Shown here one piece after another: positions 17,705 through 28,286 of a stretch of 64,000 nt of DNA (the first letter of the stretch is position 1; each line of letters opens with the position of its first letter). The notes under the pieces are model-generated. The model did not search any database, had not been told where the DNA came from, and saw nothing but the letters and a program-made list of their open reading frames with translations. Origin of the DNA: Actinotalea caeni (GTDB lineage: Bacteria > Actinomycetota > Actinomycetes > Actinomycetales > Beutenbergiaceae); contig NZ_WNXX01000012.1 in NCBI RefSeq assembly GCF_009733795.1, positions 58,281 through 122,280 of the forward strand. The letters are read 5' to 3'. A program made the translations under genes and the position numbers.

Positions 17705-18504
17705 CACCCTCCGCCCCACCTCCTCCCCAGCGCTTCTCCGGCCGCACCGTCGCCGTCACCGGTGCAGCCTCCGGCATCGGGCGAGCCTCGGCGGCTCGGC
17801 TCGCGGCCGAGGGCGCCCACGTGCTGCTGCTCGACCGCGACCGCGACGGCTGCGAGGCCCTGGCAGAGACCGTCCGTGCAGCGGGAGGTCGCGTCGACGT
17901 CTTCCTGCTCGACCTCGCGTCGGAGACTTCTGTCGGTGAGACCGCCGCCGCCGTCGCGGCCGCCCACCCCGCACTGCACGGGCTGGTGGGGTGCGCCGGG
18001 CTGGTGCATGTCGACGGGTCGCAGGAGAACCCCTTCCTCGAGCGCGGGCTGGCCGGCTGGGACCTGCTGTTCGCGGTCAACGTGCGCGGCATGGCGCAGC
18101 TGGTCCACGAGCTGGTCCCCGCCCTGACCGCGGCAGGTGGCGTCGTCGTCACCGTCTCCTCGGAGGCGGCCTACCGCTCCCGGGCGGGCCGCTGGATCTA
18201 CGACGCCACCAAGGCGGCACTGGTCTCGGTGACACGCTCGATGGCCGCGGCGCTCGCCGGTCACGGGGTGCGGGTGGTGGGCGTCGCCCCCGGTGGCACG
18301 ATCACCGAGATGCACCTGCAGGATCATGCCGACCCCGAGGCCGCCCGGGAGCGGATGCGGGCGGCTGCGGCGTCCAACCTGCTGGGCAGGCTCGCCGAGC
18401 CGGAGGAGATCGCGGCCGCGATCGTCTTCGCCGCCAGCGACGACGCCAGCTTCATCACCGGGACAACGATCGCCGTCGACGGCGGAGGGGCAGCGAGCCG
18501 ATGA
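17701..18504 (+). CDS. Short-chain dehydrogenase/reductase in the sugar operon
   Basis: A 267-residue classical SDR: NAD(P)-binding TGAASGIGRASA near residue 20, the structural strand GLVGCAGLVHVD (the usual NNAG is VGCAG), catalytic Ser in VTVSSEAAY and YxxxK as YDATK, and the C-terminal ITGTTIAVDGGGA. It interconverts a hydroxyl and a ketone using NAD(P)H. Starts with GTG overlapping the permease stop and ends overlapping the next gene, so it is embedded in the translationally coupled run. Confidence 0.9.
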   Translation: MTPSAPPPPQRFSGRTVAVTGAASGIGRASAARLAAEGAHVLLLDRDRDGCEALAETVRAAGGRVDVFLLDLASETSVGETAAAVAAAHPALHGLVGCAGLVHVDGSQENPFLERGLAGWDLLFAVNVRGMAQLVHELVPALTAAGGVVVTVSSEAAYRSRAGRWIYDATKAALVSVTRSMAAALAGHGVRVVGVAPGGTITEMHLQDHADPEAARERMRAAAASNLLGRLAEPEEIAAAIVFAASDDASFITGTTIAVDGGGAASR

Positions 18505-19397
18505 GCACGACCTATGGACTGATCGGGCTGGGCAACGTCGGGAGCGACCTGGTCGCCTCGGCGGTGGCGGCCGGGCTCGATGTGCACGCGTTCGACATCG
18601 ACGCCGGAGCACGCGAGCGCGCCGCCGGGGCGGGCGCCCACGTGCACGGCACGGCCACCGAGGTCGCCGCGGTCGCCGACACCCTGGTGCTGTCGCTGCC
18701 GAACGCCGATGTCGTCGACGCGGTGCTGCTGGAGCAAGGGCTGCTCCACCTGGTGCGGCCGGGCGAGATCTGCGTGGACATGAGCACCAACCTCCCGGCT
18801 CGCTCGCTCGCGCTGGTGGCGGCGGGCGCCGAGCGCGGGGTCGCGGTCCTCGACGCGCCGGTCAGCTACGGCCCGGAGGGGCTGGTCTCCTTCGTCGGAG
18901 GCCCGGCGGCGGACGTCGCGCGCGTGCGGCCGTGGCTCGACGCGGTCACGGTGCGCGCGTTCCACATGGGGCCGCACGGGCACGGGCAGTACGTCAAGCT
19001 CGTCCAGAACATGCTGAACGGCGTGATCATGGGTGTGATCGGCGAGGCGCTGGGCTTCGCCGAGCACGCCGGGGTCGATCTCGACCGGTTGCCCGAGGCG
19101 CTCGCGTGGACCGGTGCGCGGTCGGAGATGCTCACCAACGTGCTGCCGCGGATGGCACGGCGCGAGTACGGCACCTCGGGGACGATGGCGCTGCACTCCA
19201 AGGACATGGGCTACCTGCTGCGCACGGCCGCGGAGGTGGGGGCGCGCGCACCGTTCACCGCTGCGCTGCGCGAGGTCTTCGAAGACGTCCTCGCCGCGGG
19301 CGACCCCCGCTGGACCCAGACCGCGCTCGTAGAGTGGTACCTGAGCGACGGCGTCGCCGCGCAGGGACCGGTCACCGGCACGGCGGGCGAGCGGTGA
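18501..19397 (+). CDS. Beta-hydroxyacid dehydrogenase (3-hydroxyisobutyrate/tartronate-semialdehyde reductase family)
   Basis: A 298-residue protein with the N-terminal dinucleotide fold GLIGLGNVGSDLV, the substrate-binding DMSTNLPARS loop, a modified catalytic helix in GQYVKLVQNMLNGV (the Lys and Asn of the family) and the all-helical C-terminal domain. Family members reduce 2- or 3-oxo acids or semialdehydes such as tartronate semialdehyde. In this operon it could handle a late, chain-shortened acid. It is coupled to its neighbours by 4-base overlaps. Confidence 0.88.
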   Translation: MSTTYGLIGLGNVGSDLVASAVAAGLDVHAFDIDAGARERAAGAGAHVHGTATEVAAVADTLVLSLPNADVVDAVLLEQGLLHLVRPGEICVDMSTNLPARSLALVAAGAERGVAVLDAPVSYGPEGLVSFVGGPAADVARVRPWLDAVTVRAFHMGPHGHGQYVKLVQNMLNGVIMGVIGEALGFAEHAGVDLDRLPEALAWTGARSEMLTNVLPRMARREYGTSGTMALHSKDMGYLLRTAAEVGARAPFTAALREVFEDVLAAGDPRWTQTALVEWYLSDGVAAQGPVTGTAGER

Positions 19398-20416
19398 CGC
19401 ACCGCCCGATCGGGATCGGTGTCATCGGTCTCGGCAACAGCGGCTGGTACTACCACGCGCAGGGCACGCTGGAGCGCTCGGAGGACTTCGACCTCGTCGC
19501 GGTCAGCGCGCGCCGCCCGCAGCGCACCGCGGCCGGGGCGCGCCGGTTCGGCACGCGTGGCCACGACGACTGGCGCGACCTGGTCGCCGACGACGCCGTC
19601 GAGGTCGTCGTCGTCGCCACGCCCCACCACCTGCACGCCCCGATGACGCTGGCCGCGCTCGCCGCCGGCAAGCACGTGGTCGTCGAGAAGCCGATGGCGG
19701 CGACCGTCGCGGAGGCCGAGGCGATGCAGCAGGCCGCCGAGGAGCACGGGCGCCTGCTCACGGTGTTCCAGAACCGGCGGTGGGAGCCGTCGTTCCAGAT
19801 CATCCGCGAGATGGTCGCCGCCGGCGAGATCGGCGAGCTGTGGCGCTGCGAGGAGCGGCGGATGCACCGCGGCCCGTACACGGTCGCCGGCACGGATCGC
19901 GCGCACGCCGGCACCGAGCCCGCCGCGTGGGCACACACCCTCGAGGGCGGCGGCGGTGTGGCGCAGCTGATCGCACCGCATCTCGTCGATCACCAGCTGC
20001 TGCTGCACGGCGGGCTGCCGCGCACGGTCGCCGCGACGATGCACCGCTACCCCGAGGACGCGGTGGAGCACTACGCCGACATCCGGCTCGTCTGGGGCGG
20101 CGGCGTCGAGTCCCGCGTCGAGGTGTTCCGCGAGTGCGACGTCGACCTCCCGAAGTGGAGCGTGATGGGCTCGCGGGGCACGATCGTGGTGAACGACTTC
20201 GACGCCGTCCGGCTGGTGCGTGGGGGCGAGGAGGTCGAGGTGCGCTCGGGGCTGGCTCCCCTGCAGGCCTGCGACGACTTCTACGCCCAGCTGGCGCGCG
20301 CCGTCCGCGACGGCGCCGCACCGCCCGTGGACCCGCGCGGGGCCGCCGACGTGGTGCGCGTGCTGGAGGCGGCACGGCTCTCGGCGGCCGCCGACGGCGC
20401 ACCGCACCGACCGTGA
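19394..20416 (+). CDS. Second Gfo/Idh/MocA-family oxidoreductase
   Basis: A 340-residue dehydrogenase with a GVIGLGNSGWYYHA Rossmann loop and the canonical EKP motif (residues 98-100, in HVVVEKPMAAT). Downstream, GGGGVAQLIAPHLVDHQLLL supplies the family histidines. Unlike the first paralogue in the operon it keeps the catalytic lysine and should be a true NAD(P) sugar dehydrogenase. It is the last gene of the coupled series; the next gene is on the opposite strand 36 bases away. Confidence 0.9.
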   Translation: MTHRPIGIGVIGLGNSGWYYHAQGTLERSEDFDLVAVSARRPQRTAAGARRFGTRGHDDWRDLVADDAVEVVVVATPHHLHAPMTLAALAAGKHVVVEKPMAATVAEAEAMQQAAEEHGRLLTVFQNRRWEPSFQIIREMVAAGEIGELWRCEERRMHRGPYTVAGTDRAHAGTEPAAWAHTLEGGGGVAQLIAPHLVDHQLLLHGGLPRTVAATMHRYPEDAVEHYADIRLVWGGGVESRVEVFRECDVDLPKWSVMGSRGTIVVNDFDAVRLVRGGEEVEVRSGLAPLQACDDFYAQLARAVRDGAAPPVDPRGAADVVRVLEAARLSAAADGAPHRP

Positions 20417-20452
20417 GGCCGCGGCCCCTTCACCGCGGCGGCGGCCCGGGGC

Positions 20453-20914
20453 TCAGCGGCGGCGGAACCGCAGCGGCTCGTCGAGCAGCGGCTCGAGCGC
20501 GGCCCGCTCCTCGGCGGTGAGCTTGCGCGGGCGGCCGCTGGCGGCGTCGACCATGACGATCGACGTCGCGGCGATCGCGCACCGGACGTCGTCGGGGCTG
20601 AACACCTCGTAGTTCACCTCGAGGCTCGCGCCGCCGATGCGGGAGACCCACAGGTCGACGCGTGCGGGGCGCTGGCTGAACGGCAGCGGCGCCAGGTACT
20701 CGACCTCCTGCCGCGCCACGAGCGTGAAGTGCTCGGCGGTGGGGCCGCCGACGAGCGTCTGCGTGGGCCGTGCGGCTCCCTCGGGCAGGTCGGCGTTCCA
20801 GAAGGTCGCGATGCGCGCCTCCTCCAGCAGGGTCAGCATCGCGGCGTTGTTGACGTGCCCGTAGCCGTCGATGTCCGACCACCGGATCTGGATCGGGATG
20901 CTGATCCTGCTCAC
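20453..20914 (-). CDS. Acyl-CoA thioesterase, 4HBT hotdog family
   Basis: A 153-residue single hotdog domain with the 4-hydroxybenzoyl-CoA thioesterase signature: the aspartate and YGHVNNA in IRWSDIDGYGHVNNAAML, then FTLVARQEVEYLAPLPF. It hydrolyses acyl-CoA thioesters; the acyl group is unknown. The GTG at 20914 has GAGGAG 6 bases upstream, better than the ORF extension to 20947. It diverges from the aldo/keto reductase gene. Confidence 0.88.
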   Translation of the reverse strand: MSRISIPIQIRWSDIDGYGHVNNAAMLTLLEEARIATFWNADLPEGAARPTQTLVGGPTAEHFTLVARQEVEYLAPLPFSQRPARVDLWVSRIGGASLEVNYEVFSPDDVRCAIAATSIVMVDAASGRPRKLTAEERAALEPLLDEPLRFRRR

Positions 20915-20970
20915 GCTGTCTCCTCGTGGTCCGTGGCTCGATGGCACGGTATCGGCTCTAGGGTCGAGGC

Positions 20971-21855
20971 ATGCACACGCGACGCATCGGCAACGGCACG
21001 GTCGGCATCGACGAGGTGGGGGCGATCGGCCTCGGCTGCATGACGTTCGACCAGACCGGCCCGCAGCCGCGCGAGCAGCTGCTCGGCACGGTCCGCGCGG
21101 CGCTCGACGCGGGTGTCACGCTGCTGGACACCGCCGACGCCTACGGGCCGGGCGAGCAGCTCGGAGCCGCCTGCCAGGGCGAGAACGAGAAGCTGGTCGC
21201 CTCGCTGCTCGACGAGCTCGGGGTGCGCGACCAGGTGCGGCTCGCCACCAAGGGCGGCTGCACCCGTACCGACGGCGGCGGCTGGGGTCGCGACAGCTCG
21301 CCCGAGCACCTGCGGCAGGCGGTCGACGACAGCCTGCGCCGGCTGGGTGTCGAGCAGCTGTGGCTGTGGCAGCACCACCGCCCCGAGGACGGCCGGGACT
21401 GGTCGGAGACGGTCGGCGTGCTGCGCGAGATCGCGGACTCCGGCAAGGTGCGCGCCGTCGGTCTCTCCAACGTCGACCCCGACCAGATCCGTGCGGCCCA
21501 CGCGGTGCTCGGCGACCACCTCGTGAGCGTGCAGAACCAGTTCTCCCCGGCGTTCCGCAGCAGCCGGCCCGAGATCGACGTCTGCGACGAGCTCGGCCTC
21601 GCGTTCCTCGCCTGGAGCCCGCTCGGCGGGCTCGGCGACGCGAAGTCGCTCGCGGACAAGCACCCGGCGTTCGCCGAGGTCGCGACCGCGCGCGGGGTGA
21701 GCGCGCAGCAGGTCGCGCTCGCGTGGGAGCTCGTGCAGGCGCCGGTGGTCATCCCGATCCCCGGCGCCAAGCGGGCGTCGTCGATCACCGACTCCGCCGC
21801 CGCGGCCGATCTCGAGCTCAGCGCCGACGAGATCGCCCGCCTCGACCGCGACTGA
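20971..21855 (+). CDS. Aldo/keto reductase
   Basis: A 294-residue TIM-barrel NADPH oxidoreductase. The catalytic tetrad is visible: Asp and Tyr in LLDTADAYGPGEQ, Lys in RLATKGG and His in LWLWQHHRPED. The nucleotide-binding end is PVVIPIPGAKRASSITD. Members reduce aldehydes and ketones; the substrate is unknown. The ATG is 6 bases after TAGGGT, so it is probably leaderless. Its 3' end overlaps the converging TOPRIM gene by about 38 bases. Confidence 0.92.
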   Translation: MHTRRIGNGTVGIDEVGAIGLGCMTFDQTGPQPREQLLGTVRAALDAGVTLLDTADAYGPGEQLGAACQGENEKLVASLLDELGVRDQVRLATKGGCTRTDGGGWGRDSSPEHLRQAVDDSLRRLGVEQLWLWQHHRPEDGRDWSETVGVLREIADSGKVRAVGLSNVDPDQIRAAHAVLGDHLVSVQNQFSPAFRSSRPEIDVCDELGLAFLAWSPLGGLGDAKSLADKHPAFAEVATARGVSAQQVALAWELVQAPVVIPIPGAKRASSITDSAAAADLELSADEIARLDRD

Positions 21856-22480
21856 GCGCGCCCGGGGCGCTGCCCCCGGTCCCCAGGGGTGAGCCCGGTG
21901 CACCGGCCGGCGCCCCGAGCGCCGCCTCCAGCACGCCGGTCAGCGGCGCCGGGACGGCGGCGGGCGGCAGCGACTCGACGAGCCAGGCGCCGTAGCTGAC
22001 CTTGCGCCCCGCGGTGGTCCCGAGGAACCGGTGCAGCTGGTCGTGAGGCTCCTCCTCGCGGTGCGCCGGCTGGTGCTGGAAGAGCCGGAACCGGTCGAGG
22101 TCGCCGTGCTCGGCCAGCAGCTCCTGCACGCCCGCGACGCCGTGCGCCCGGATCAGCTCGTCCTCCAGGTCGCGGTCGCACACGTTGAACCCGGAGCGGG
22201 CGAGCGCACCCGGGTACGGCTCGTGGTCGAGCCCGCCGAACAGGGCGCGGCAGGTGTGCCGCACCTCGCCGACGTCGACCAGCCCGGCGAGGCGGAGGTC
22301 CTCGCCGCCGGGCCCGTACCGCGCGAGCGCGCGGCCGATCGCCATCGCTCCCCCGATCGGCACGACCAGCACGCCCGCGGCGTCGAGGTCGAGCCCGTGC
22401 ACGGTCGCCGCGGCGCGGACCGCCGCCTCGTCGCTGCGACCCTCGACGAGGATCGCGGCGACGGGCGGCGGCTGCGTCAC
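21818..22480 (-). CDS. OLD-type TOPRIM domain protein
   Basis: A 220-residue protein with the TOPRIM nucleotidyl-transferase/hydrolase fold: the glutamate motif LVEGRSDEAAVRA near the start, the acidic motif LVDVGEVRH, and the conserved VCDRDLEDELIRAHG and GRKVSYGAWLVESL segments. It matches the short stand-alone relatives of OLD-family nucleases, but the ATPase domain is absent. The role is unknown; DNA processing is an inference from the fold. It lies directly upstream (13 bases) of the ettA stop on the same strand and starts with GTG. Confidence 0.75.
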   Translation of the reverse strand: MTQPPPVAAILVEGRSDEAAVRAAATVHGLDLDAAGVLVVPIGGAMAIGRALARYGPGGEDLRLAGLVDVGEVRHTCRALFGGLDHEPYPGALARSGFNVCDRDLEDELIRAHGVAGVQELLAEHGDLDRFRLFQHQPAHREEEPHDQLHRFLGTTAGRKVSYGAWLVESLPPAAVPAPLTGVLEAALGAPAGAPGSPLGTGGSAPGALSRGRGGRSRRR

Positions 22481-22493
22481 GGCACCGAGGGTG

Positions 22494-24176
<1,683 letters not shown>

Positions 24177-24292
24177 TGCTCTCCCAGGGTGTCGTCGAGC
24201 CGGATACCAGCCTCCTAGCCTACGTCCGACCCGGCACCTCGGGCTCCGAGCGTCCGGCCACCGCTGTGGTGGTCCGGCCCGCGGTGGTGGGC

Positions 24293-24865
24293 TCACACCC
24301 CGGTCAGCGCCTCCTCGGCCACCGGTTCGCCCTCGTCGGAGCCGTCGGCCGGGCCCCCGCCACCGTCGGGGTCGGTCTCGTCGTCGAGCTCCTGCATGCC
24401 GCTGAGGTCCACCTCCGGCCGCACCCGCGGCGCCACACCGGAGCCCGGGTCGGTGCCCGCACCGGCGTCGTCCGCGCCGTCCCCGTTCCCGCTCTCCGGT
24501 GCGCCACGGTTGACGCGGAGCACGTGCGCCACCACGTGCCGCAGGTCGGGCCCGAGCGCGTGCGCGGTGATCACCGGGGTGCGCAGCGTGACCCCGGAGC
24601 CGTGCGTGTACTCCTCGATCTGCAGCGCTCCCTGCACGATGACGGCGTCGCCCTTGCGCAGGCTCATCGCGACGTTGGTCGCGAAGTCGTCCCAGACCTT
24701 GACGTCGTACCAGGACGTCGGACCGTCCGCCCAGCCCTCGGCCGTGCGGACCCGCCGGTTCGTCGCGACCCGCAGCCGCACCCAGGCCTTCTTGCCCGGC
24801 GCCTGCTGCAGCTCGGGGTTGTGGCCCAGCCGACCACGGACGGTCACCTCGGTCTCGCTCACCAT
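24293..24865 (-). CDS. ssb: Single-stranded DNA-binding protein paralogue
   Basis: A 190-residue protein with an N-terminal OB fold of about 115 residues (TVRGRLGHNPELQQ; WYDVKVWDDFATNVAMSL; GDAVIVQGALQIEEYT) and an acidic, Gly-rich tail. The tail ends EEALTGV and lacks the DDxIPF tip through which the main SSB recruits partners, so this looks like an accessory SsbB-type paralogue. The ATG at 24865 has AAGGAG upstream. It sits between ettA and two membrane-remodelling GTPase genes on the same strand. Confidence 0.88.
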   Translation of the reverse strand: MVSETEVTVRGRLGHNPELQQAPGKKAWVRLRVATNRRVRTAEGWADGPTSWYDVKVWDDFATNVAMSLRKGDAVIVQGALQIEEYTHGSGVTLRTPVITAHALGPDLRHVVAHVLRVNRGAPESGNGDGADDAGAGTDPGSGVAPRVRPEVDLSGMQELDDETDPDGGGGPADGSDEGEPVAEEALTGV

Positions 24866-24994
24866 CGTCTCGCTCCTTCCGCGCACCCGACGTCGTGGTC
24901 GGGCCGGCACCGTGCCGGAGCGCTCAGGCTGGCGCGCGGCCGCGGCGGCGCGCAGCGCCCGCGAGGGGGTGCTGTGGACGACGGTGCAGCAGCG

Positions 24995-26461
24995 TCAGCC
25001 TGTGGACGAACCGAGCACACCGGCACGCACGGCCGCGTGGTCGGCCAGGACGTCCGCCGTCGGCTCCTCCAGGTCGGCCGTGACGACGGCAGCGAGCGCA
25101 CCCGCCACCTCCGACCGGTAGCGCTGCGCACGCTCGGTCGCGGTGCGACGGCGCCGCGACCGTGCGGACAGCACCAGCACCGCGCCGACGAGCAGCACGA
25201 GCACGCCGCCGCCCAGCAGGAGCAGACCGGGGGTCCGCTCGACGGCGAGCATCACCACCGCGCCCGCGACGCCCAGCACCGCACCCAGCACGAGGGCGAC
25301 CATCCCGATCAGCCGCATGCGTGCGGCGGTGCGGTCGCGACCCTCGGGCAGCGCGACCCTCTCGAGGGCATCGGTGACGTGCTCGTGGAAGTCGCCGGCG
25401 GCGGCGACGGCGCTGCCGACCGCCTCGCGCCACCGCGGCGGCAGCCCCGTGGTCGCGGTGGCGAGCCAGCCCTCCCGGATCGCGTCAACGCGGCTGCGCG
25501 CCGGTCGCTGCACGGTGCTCAGCGCGACGGGACCGGGGCTGGCGACCGCCGCCTCGAGGGCGTGCGCGACCGCGGGCACCCCGGCGGCGTCGGCGAGCGA
25601 CTCCGCGGTCCGACCGGCCTCGGGCAGGTCGGGCTCGCGCTCCGCGAGACCCGTCGCGACCCGGCGCGCGACGGCGCCGATCTCGTCGCGGGCGGTGCGC
25701 GCCGCCACCGACTCGGTGCGCATGACCTCGCGCAGGTGGTCGCGGACGTCGGACACGCCGTCGCCGGTGCGGGCCGAGGCGAGCACGACCGGGACGTCGG
25801 CGAGGCCGTCCTCGGCGAGCAGCCGCACGACGTCGTCGCGCACCGCGGCGCGCCCGGCCTCGGTGAGCGTGTCGACCTGGTTGACGACGACGAGCATCGC
25901 CTCGTGGCGGTCCTGCAGCTCGCGCAGGTAGCCCTCGTGCAGCACGTTGTCGGCGTACTTCTGCGGGTCGACGACCCAGATCAGCAGGTCGATGAGCGGC
26001 AGCAGCCGGTTGACGAGCTCGGCGTGGCCGGTCGCGACCGAGTCGTGGTCGGGCAGGTCGAGCAGCACGAGGCCGCGCAGGTCGGCCTCGTCGGCGCCGG
26101 TGAGCGCGGACTCGCGCAGGATGCGCCGCTCGCGCGCAACCTGGAGGAAGTCGAGCAGCGTGTCGGCCGGCGGGCCCCACACGCACGCGGCGGCCTGCGA
26201 CGTCGTCGGCCGGATGACGCCGACGTCGGCGAACGCGAGCCGGGTGAGGGCGTTGAACATCGAGGACTTGCCGGAGCCGGTCCCCCCGACGAGCGCGACG
26301 ACGGCGTGGTCGACGCCGAGCTCGAGGCGCTCGACGACCCGCACGAGGTCGGTGCGGGCGCGGTCGCTCACCTCGCGGTCGAGACGGCTGCCCGCCCGGT
26401 CGACGGCGTCACGGATCTCCTCCACCCGAGCGCGCAGCTCGGGCCCCACCTCACCGGTCAC
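24995..26461 (-). CDS. Dynamin/Era-like GTPase with two C-terminal membrane helices
   Basis: A 488-residue protein. The G domain shows P-loop GGTGSGKS (59-66), the switch-II DLPDHDS and the specificity motif VVNQVD. Near the C-terminus two hydrophobic helices are followed by an Arg-rich stretch (ARSRRRRTATERAQRY), anchoring the protein with the G domain in the cytoplasm. It is the second gene of a coupled pair: its GTG overlaps the stop of the upstream GTPase (GTGA). Paired dynamin-like proteins act in membrane remodelling in actinobacteria, for example at sporulation septa; the role here is an inference. Confidence 0.85.
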   Translation of the reverse strand: MTGEVGPELRARVEEIRDAVDRAGSRLDREVSDRARTDLVRVVERLELGVDHAVVALVGGTGSGKSSMFNALTRLAFADVGVIRPTTSQAAACVWGPPADTLLDFLQVARERRILRESALTGADEADLRGLVLLDLPDHDSVATGHAELVNRLLPLIDLLIWVVDPQKYADNVLHEGYLRELQDRHEAMLVVVNQVDTLTEAGRAAVRDDVVRLLAEDGLADVPVVLASARTGDGVSDVRDHLREVMRTESVAARTARDEIGAVARRVATGLAEREPDLPEAGRTAESLADAAGVPAVAHALEAAVASPGPVALSTVQRPARSRVDAIREGWLATATTGLPPRWREAVGSAVAAAGDFHEHVTDALERVALPEGRDRTAARMRLIGMVALVLGAVLGVAGAVVMLAVERTPGLLLLGGGVLVLLVGAVLVLSARSRRRRTATERAQRYRSEVAGALAAVVTADLEEPTADVLADHAAVRAGVLGSSTG

Positions 26462-28104
26462 ACGTACTCCCGCAGCTCGCTGGCTCGCAACCGTAGCCGG
26501 GTCGCGGCGTCGGACGGGTCGACGTCCATGTCGTCGAGGGCCTTGAGGAACTCGTCGGCCTCGGCGGCGACGGCAGCCGCGGCCCACTCGGCGAGGTCGT
26601 CGCGGATACGTGCGGCGGCGGCCGTGCCGGCGTCGCCGAGCAGCCGCTGCACGGCACGCGAGGCGCCGTCGACGCCGGCGGCGGCGGACTCGACGAGGTG
26701 GCTGATCTCGATGCCGGACAGCGGCTCGGACGCGGTGAGCTCGATCGTGCGCTCCCCCACGACGTCCTGCCACTCGCGGAACAGCAGGTCGAGGCGCTCG
26801 TTGCGGGCCGTCGTCGTCACCTCGGGGGTGACGAGCGCGGCGAGCTGGGTGCCGGCCGGGGTGTCAGCGAGAGCCGCGCGGATCGAGCGCTCGGCGGAGG
26901 CGCCGGCGTCGACGAGCAGGGTGCGCAGCTCGCCGAGGCTGGTGTCGCGCAGCCGCTGCAGGGCGTCGGCGCGGCCGACGGCGGAGCGGCGGTGCCGGCG
27001 CCGCTGCAGCCAACCCTTGGGGGCGCCGACGAGCGAGGACAGCGGACCTCCGGAGCTGGCGCCGGCGAGCCACGCGGTGGTGGGGGCGCCGGTGGCGGCG
27101 GAGCCGGCCTTGACGTCGGCCCGTGCCTGGGCGGCGGCGGCGCGGGTGGCGGCCTGGGCGGTGCCGTGCAGCGCGAGCATGGTGCGGCGCTGGGTGTCGA
27201 GGTTGGCGGCGAGCAGCTGCACGTCCTCACGCAGCGCGGGCCAGGCGCCGCGGACGGTGCGGGCGATGACGCTGCGCGACTGCGCGCCGGCGCCGAGGAC
27301 ACCGAGGAAGCGGGCGAACGCCTCGACCTGCTGCTGCGGGAGCATGCCCTCGAGCGGCCCGGCGTCGGGGATGACGAAGAACGGCACCGACGTCAGGCCC
27401 TGCTCCTGCAGGCGCTGGAACAGGTCGTTGCGGATCTGGGCGAGGCCGGAGCGCTCGACGCGGTTGAGCACGACGGCGATCGAGATGCCGCGCTCGGTGG
27501 CGTCGCGCAGCCGCTGCCAGGGCAGGGCGTCGCCGTACCGGGAGCCGGTGGTGACGAACACCCACATGTCGGCCATCTCGACGAGCTGGTCGGCGAGCTC
27601 GCGGTTGCCGGCGTGCACGGAGTCGAGGTCGGGCGCGTCGACGATCGCGAGCCCGCGGGTGGTGCCCTCGTGGAGGACGGGCTCGGCGATCTGCAGGACC
27701 GGGTGGTCGGCGAGCAGCTCGGCGTCCTTGGGGTGGGTGACGAGGACGGGCTCGCGGGTGGTGGGGCGCAGCACGCCGGCGGGTGTGACGTCGCTGCTGA
27801 CGACGGAGTTCACGAGCGTCGACTTGCCGGCGCCGGTGGACCCGCCGAGCACGACGATCGCGGGCGCGGACACCTCGCGCAGCCGCGGCAGCAGGTGGTT
27901 GCTGATCTGCAGCACGAGGCGGGTGCGCCGGGCGCGGGCGTCCTCGGCGTCGGGTGTGTCGAGGGTGAGCCGGGCCTTCTCGACGTCGTGCAGGAGGTCT
28001 TCGACGACCTCGACCATGGGGACGGGCGGGGGCCCGGAGGGTGCCGCCGCGCGCCCCTGGAGGTCCCCGGCCCCCTGCGCGGCGTCGTCCGTCGTCGTGC
28101 TCAC
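26458..28104 (-). CDS. Dynamin-family GTPase
   Basis: A 548-residue protein with P-loop GGSTGAGKST (87-96), DAPDLDS as switch II and VLNRVE as the base-specificity region, followed by a long helical part with many Ala-rich segments typical of bacterial dynamin-like proteins. No clear membrane helices; one short hydrophobic stretch lies near residues 350-375. It is the first gene of the GTPase pair, with GTG at 28104 and only a TAGGGC immediately upstream. Partner GTPase follows by a GTGA overlap, suggesting a heteromeric complex. Confidence 0.85.
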   Translation of the reverse strand: MSTTTDDAAQGAGDLQGRAAAPSGPPPVPMVEVVEDLLHDVEKARLTLDTPDAEDARARRTRLVLQISNHLLPRLREVSAPAIVVLGGSTGAGKSTLVNSVVSSDVTPAGVLRPTTREPVLVTHPKDAELLADHPVLQIAEPVLHEGTTRGLAIVDAPDLDSVHAGNRELADQLVEMADMWVFVTTGSRYGDALPWQRLRDATERGISIAVVLNRVERSGLAQIRNDLFQRLQEQGLTSVPFFVIPDAGPLEGMLPQQQVEAFARFLGVLGAGAQSRSVIARTVRGAWPALREDVQLLAANLDTQRRTMLALHGTAQAATRAAAAQARADVKAGSAATGAPTTAWLAGASSGGPLSSLVGAPKGWLQRRRHRRSAVGRADALQRLRDTSLGELRTLLVDAGASAERSIRAALADTPAGTQLAALVTPEVTTTARNERLDLLFREWQDVVGERTIELTASEPLSGIEISHLVESAAAGVDGASRAVQRLLGDAGTAAAARIRDDLAEWAAAAVAAEADEFLKALDDMDVDPSDAATRLRLRASELREYV

Positions 28105-28213
28105 GGCCCTAGCCTGCCGGTTTCCGGCCGTTGGTACCAACGCACGCGCGGGCGGACCCCCTCGGCGCCGTAGTCTTGAGGTCGGCGTCACCCCCGCCGG
28201 GGCCGCCTGCGAT

Positions 28214-28286
28214 GCCCTCGTAGCTCAATGGATAGAGCACCAGCCTTCTAAGCTGATGGTTGCAGGTTCGAGTCCTGCCGGGGGCG
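28214..28286 (+). tRNA. tRNA-Arg (anticodon TCT)
   Basis: A full cloverleaf: acceptor GCCCTCG pairs with CGGGGGC (one G-U), D arm TAGCTCAATGGATAGAGCA, anticodon loop CTTCTAA giving anticodon TCT, and T arm GCAGG-TTCGAGT-CCTGC. CCA is not encoded. Its last 13 bases are repeated twice downstream as part of a tandem repeat. Confidence 0.95.
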
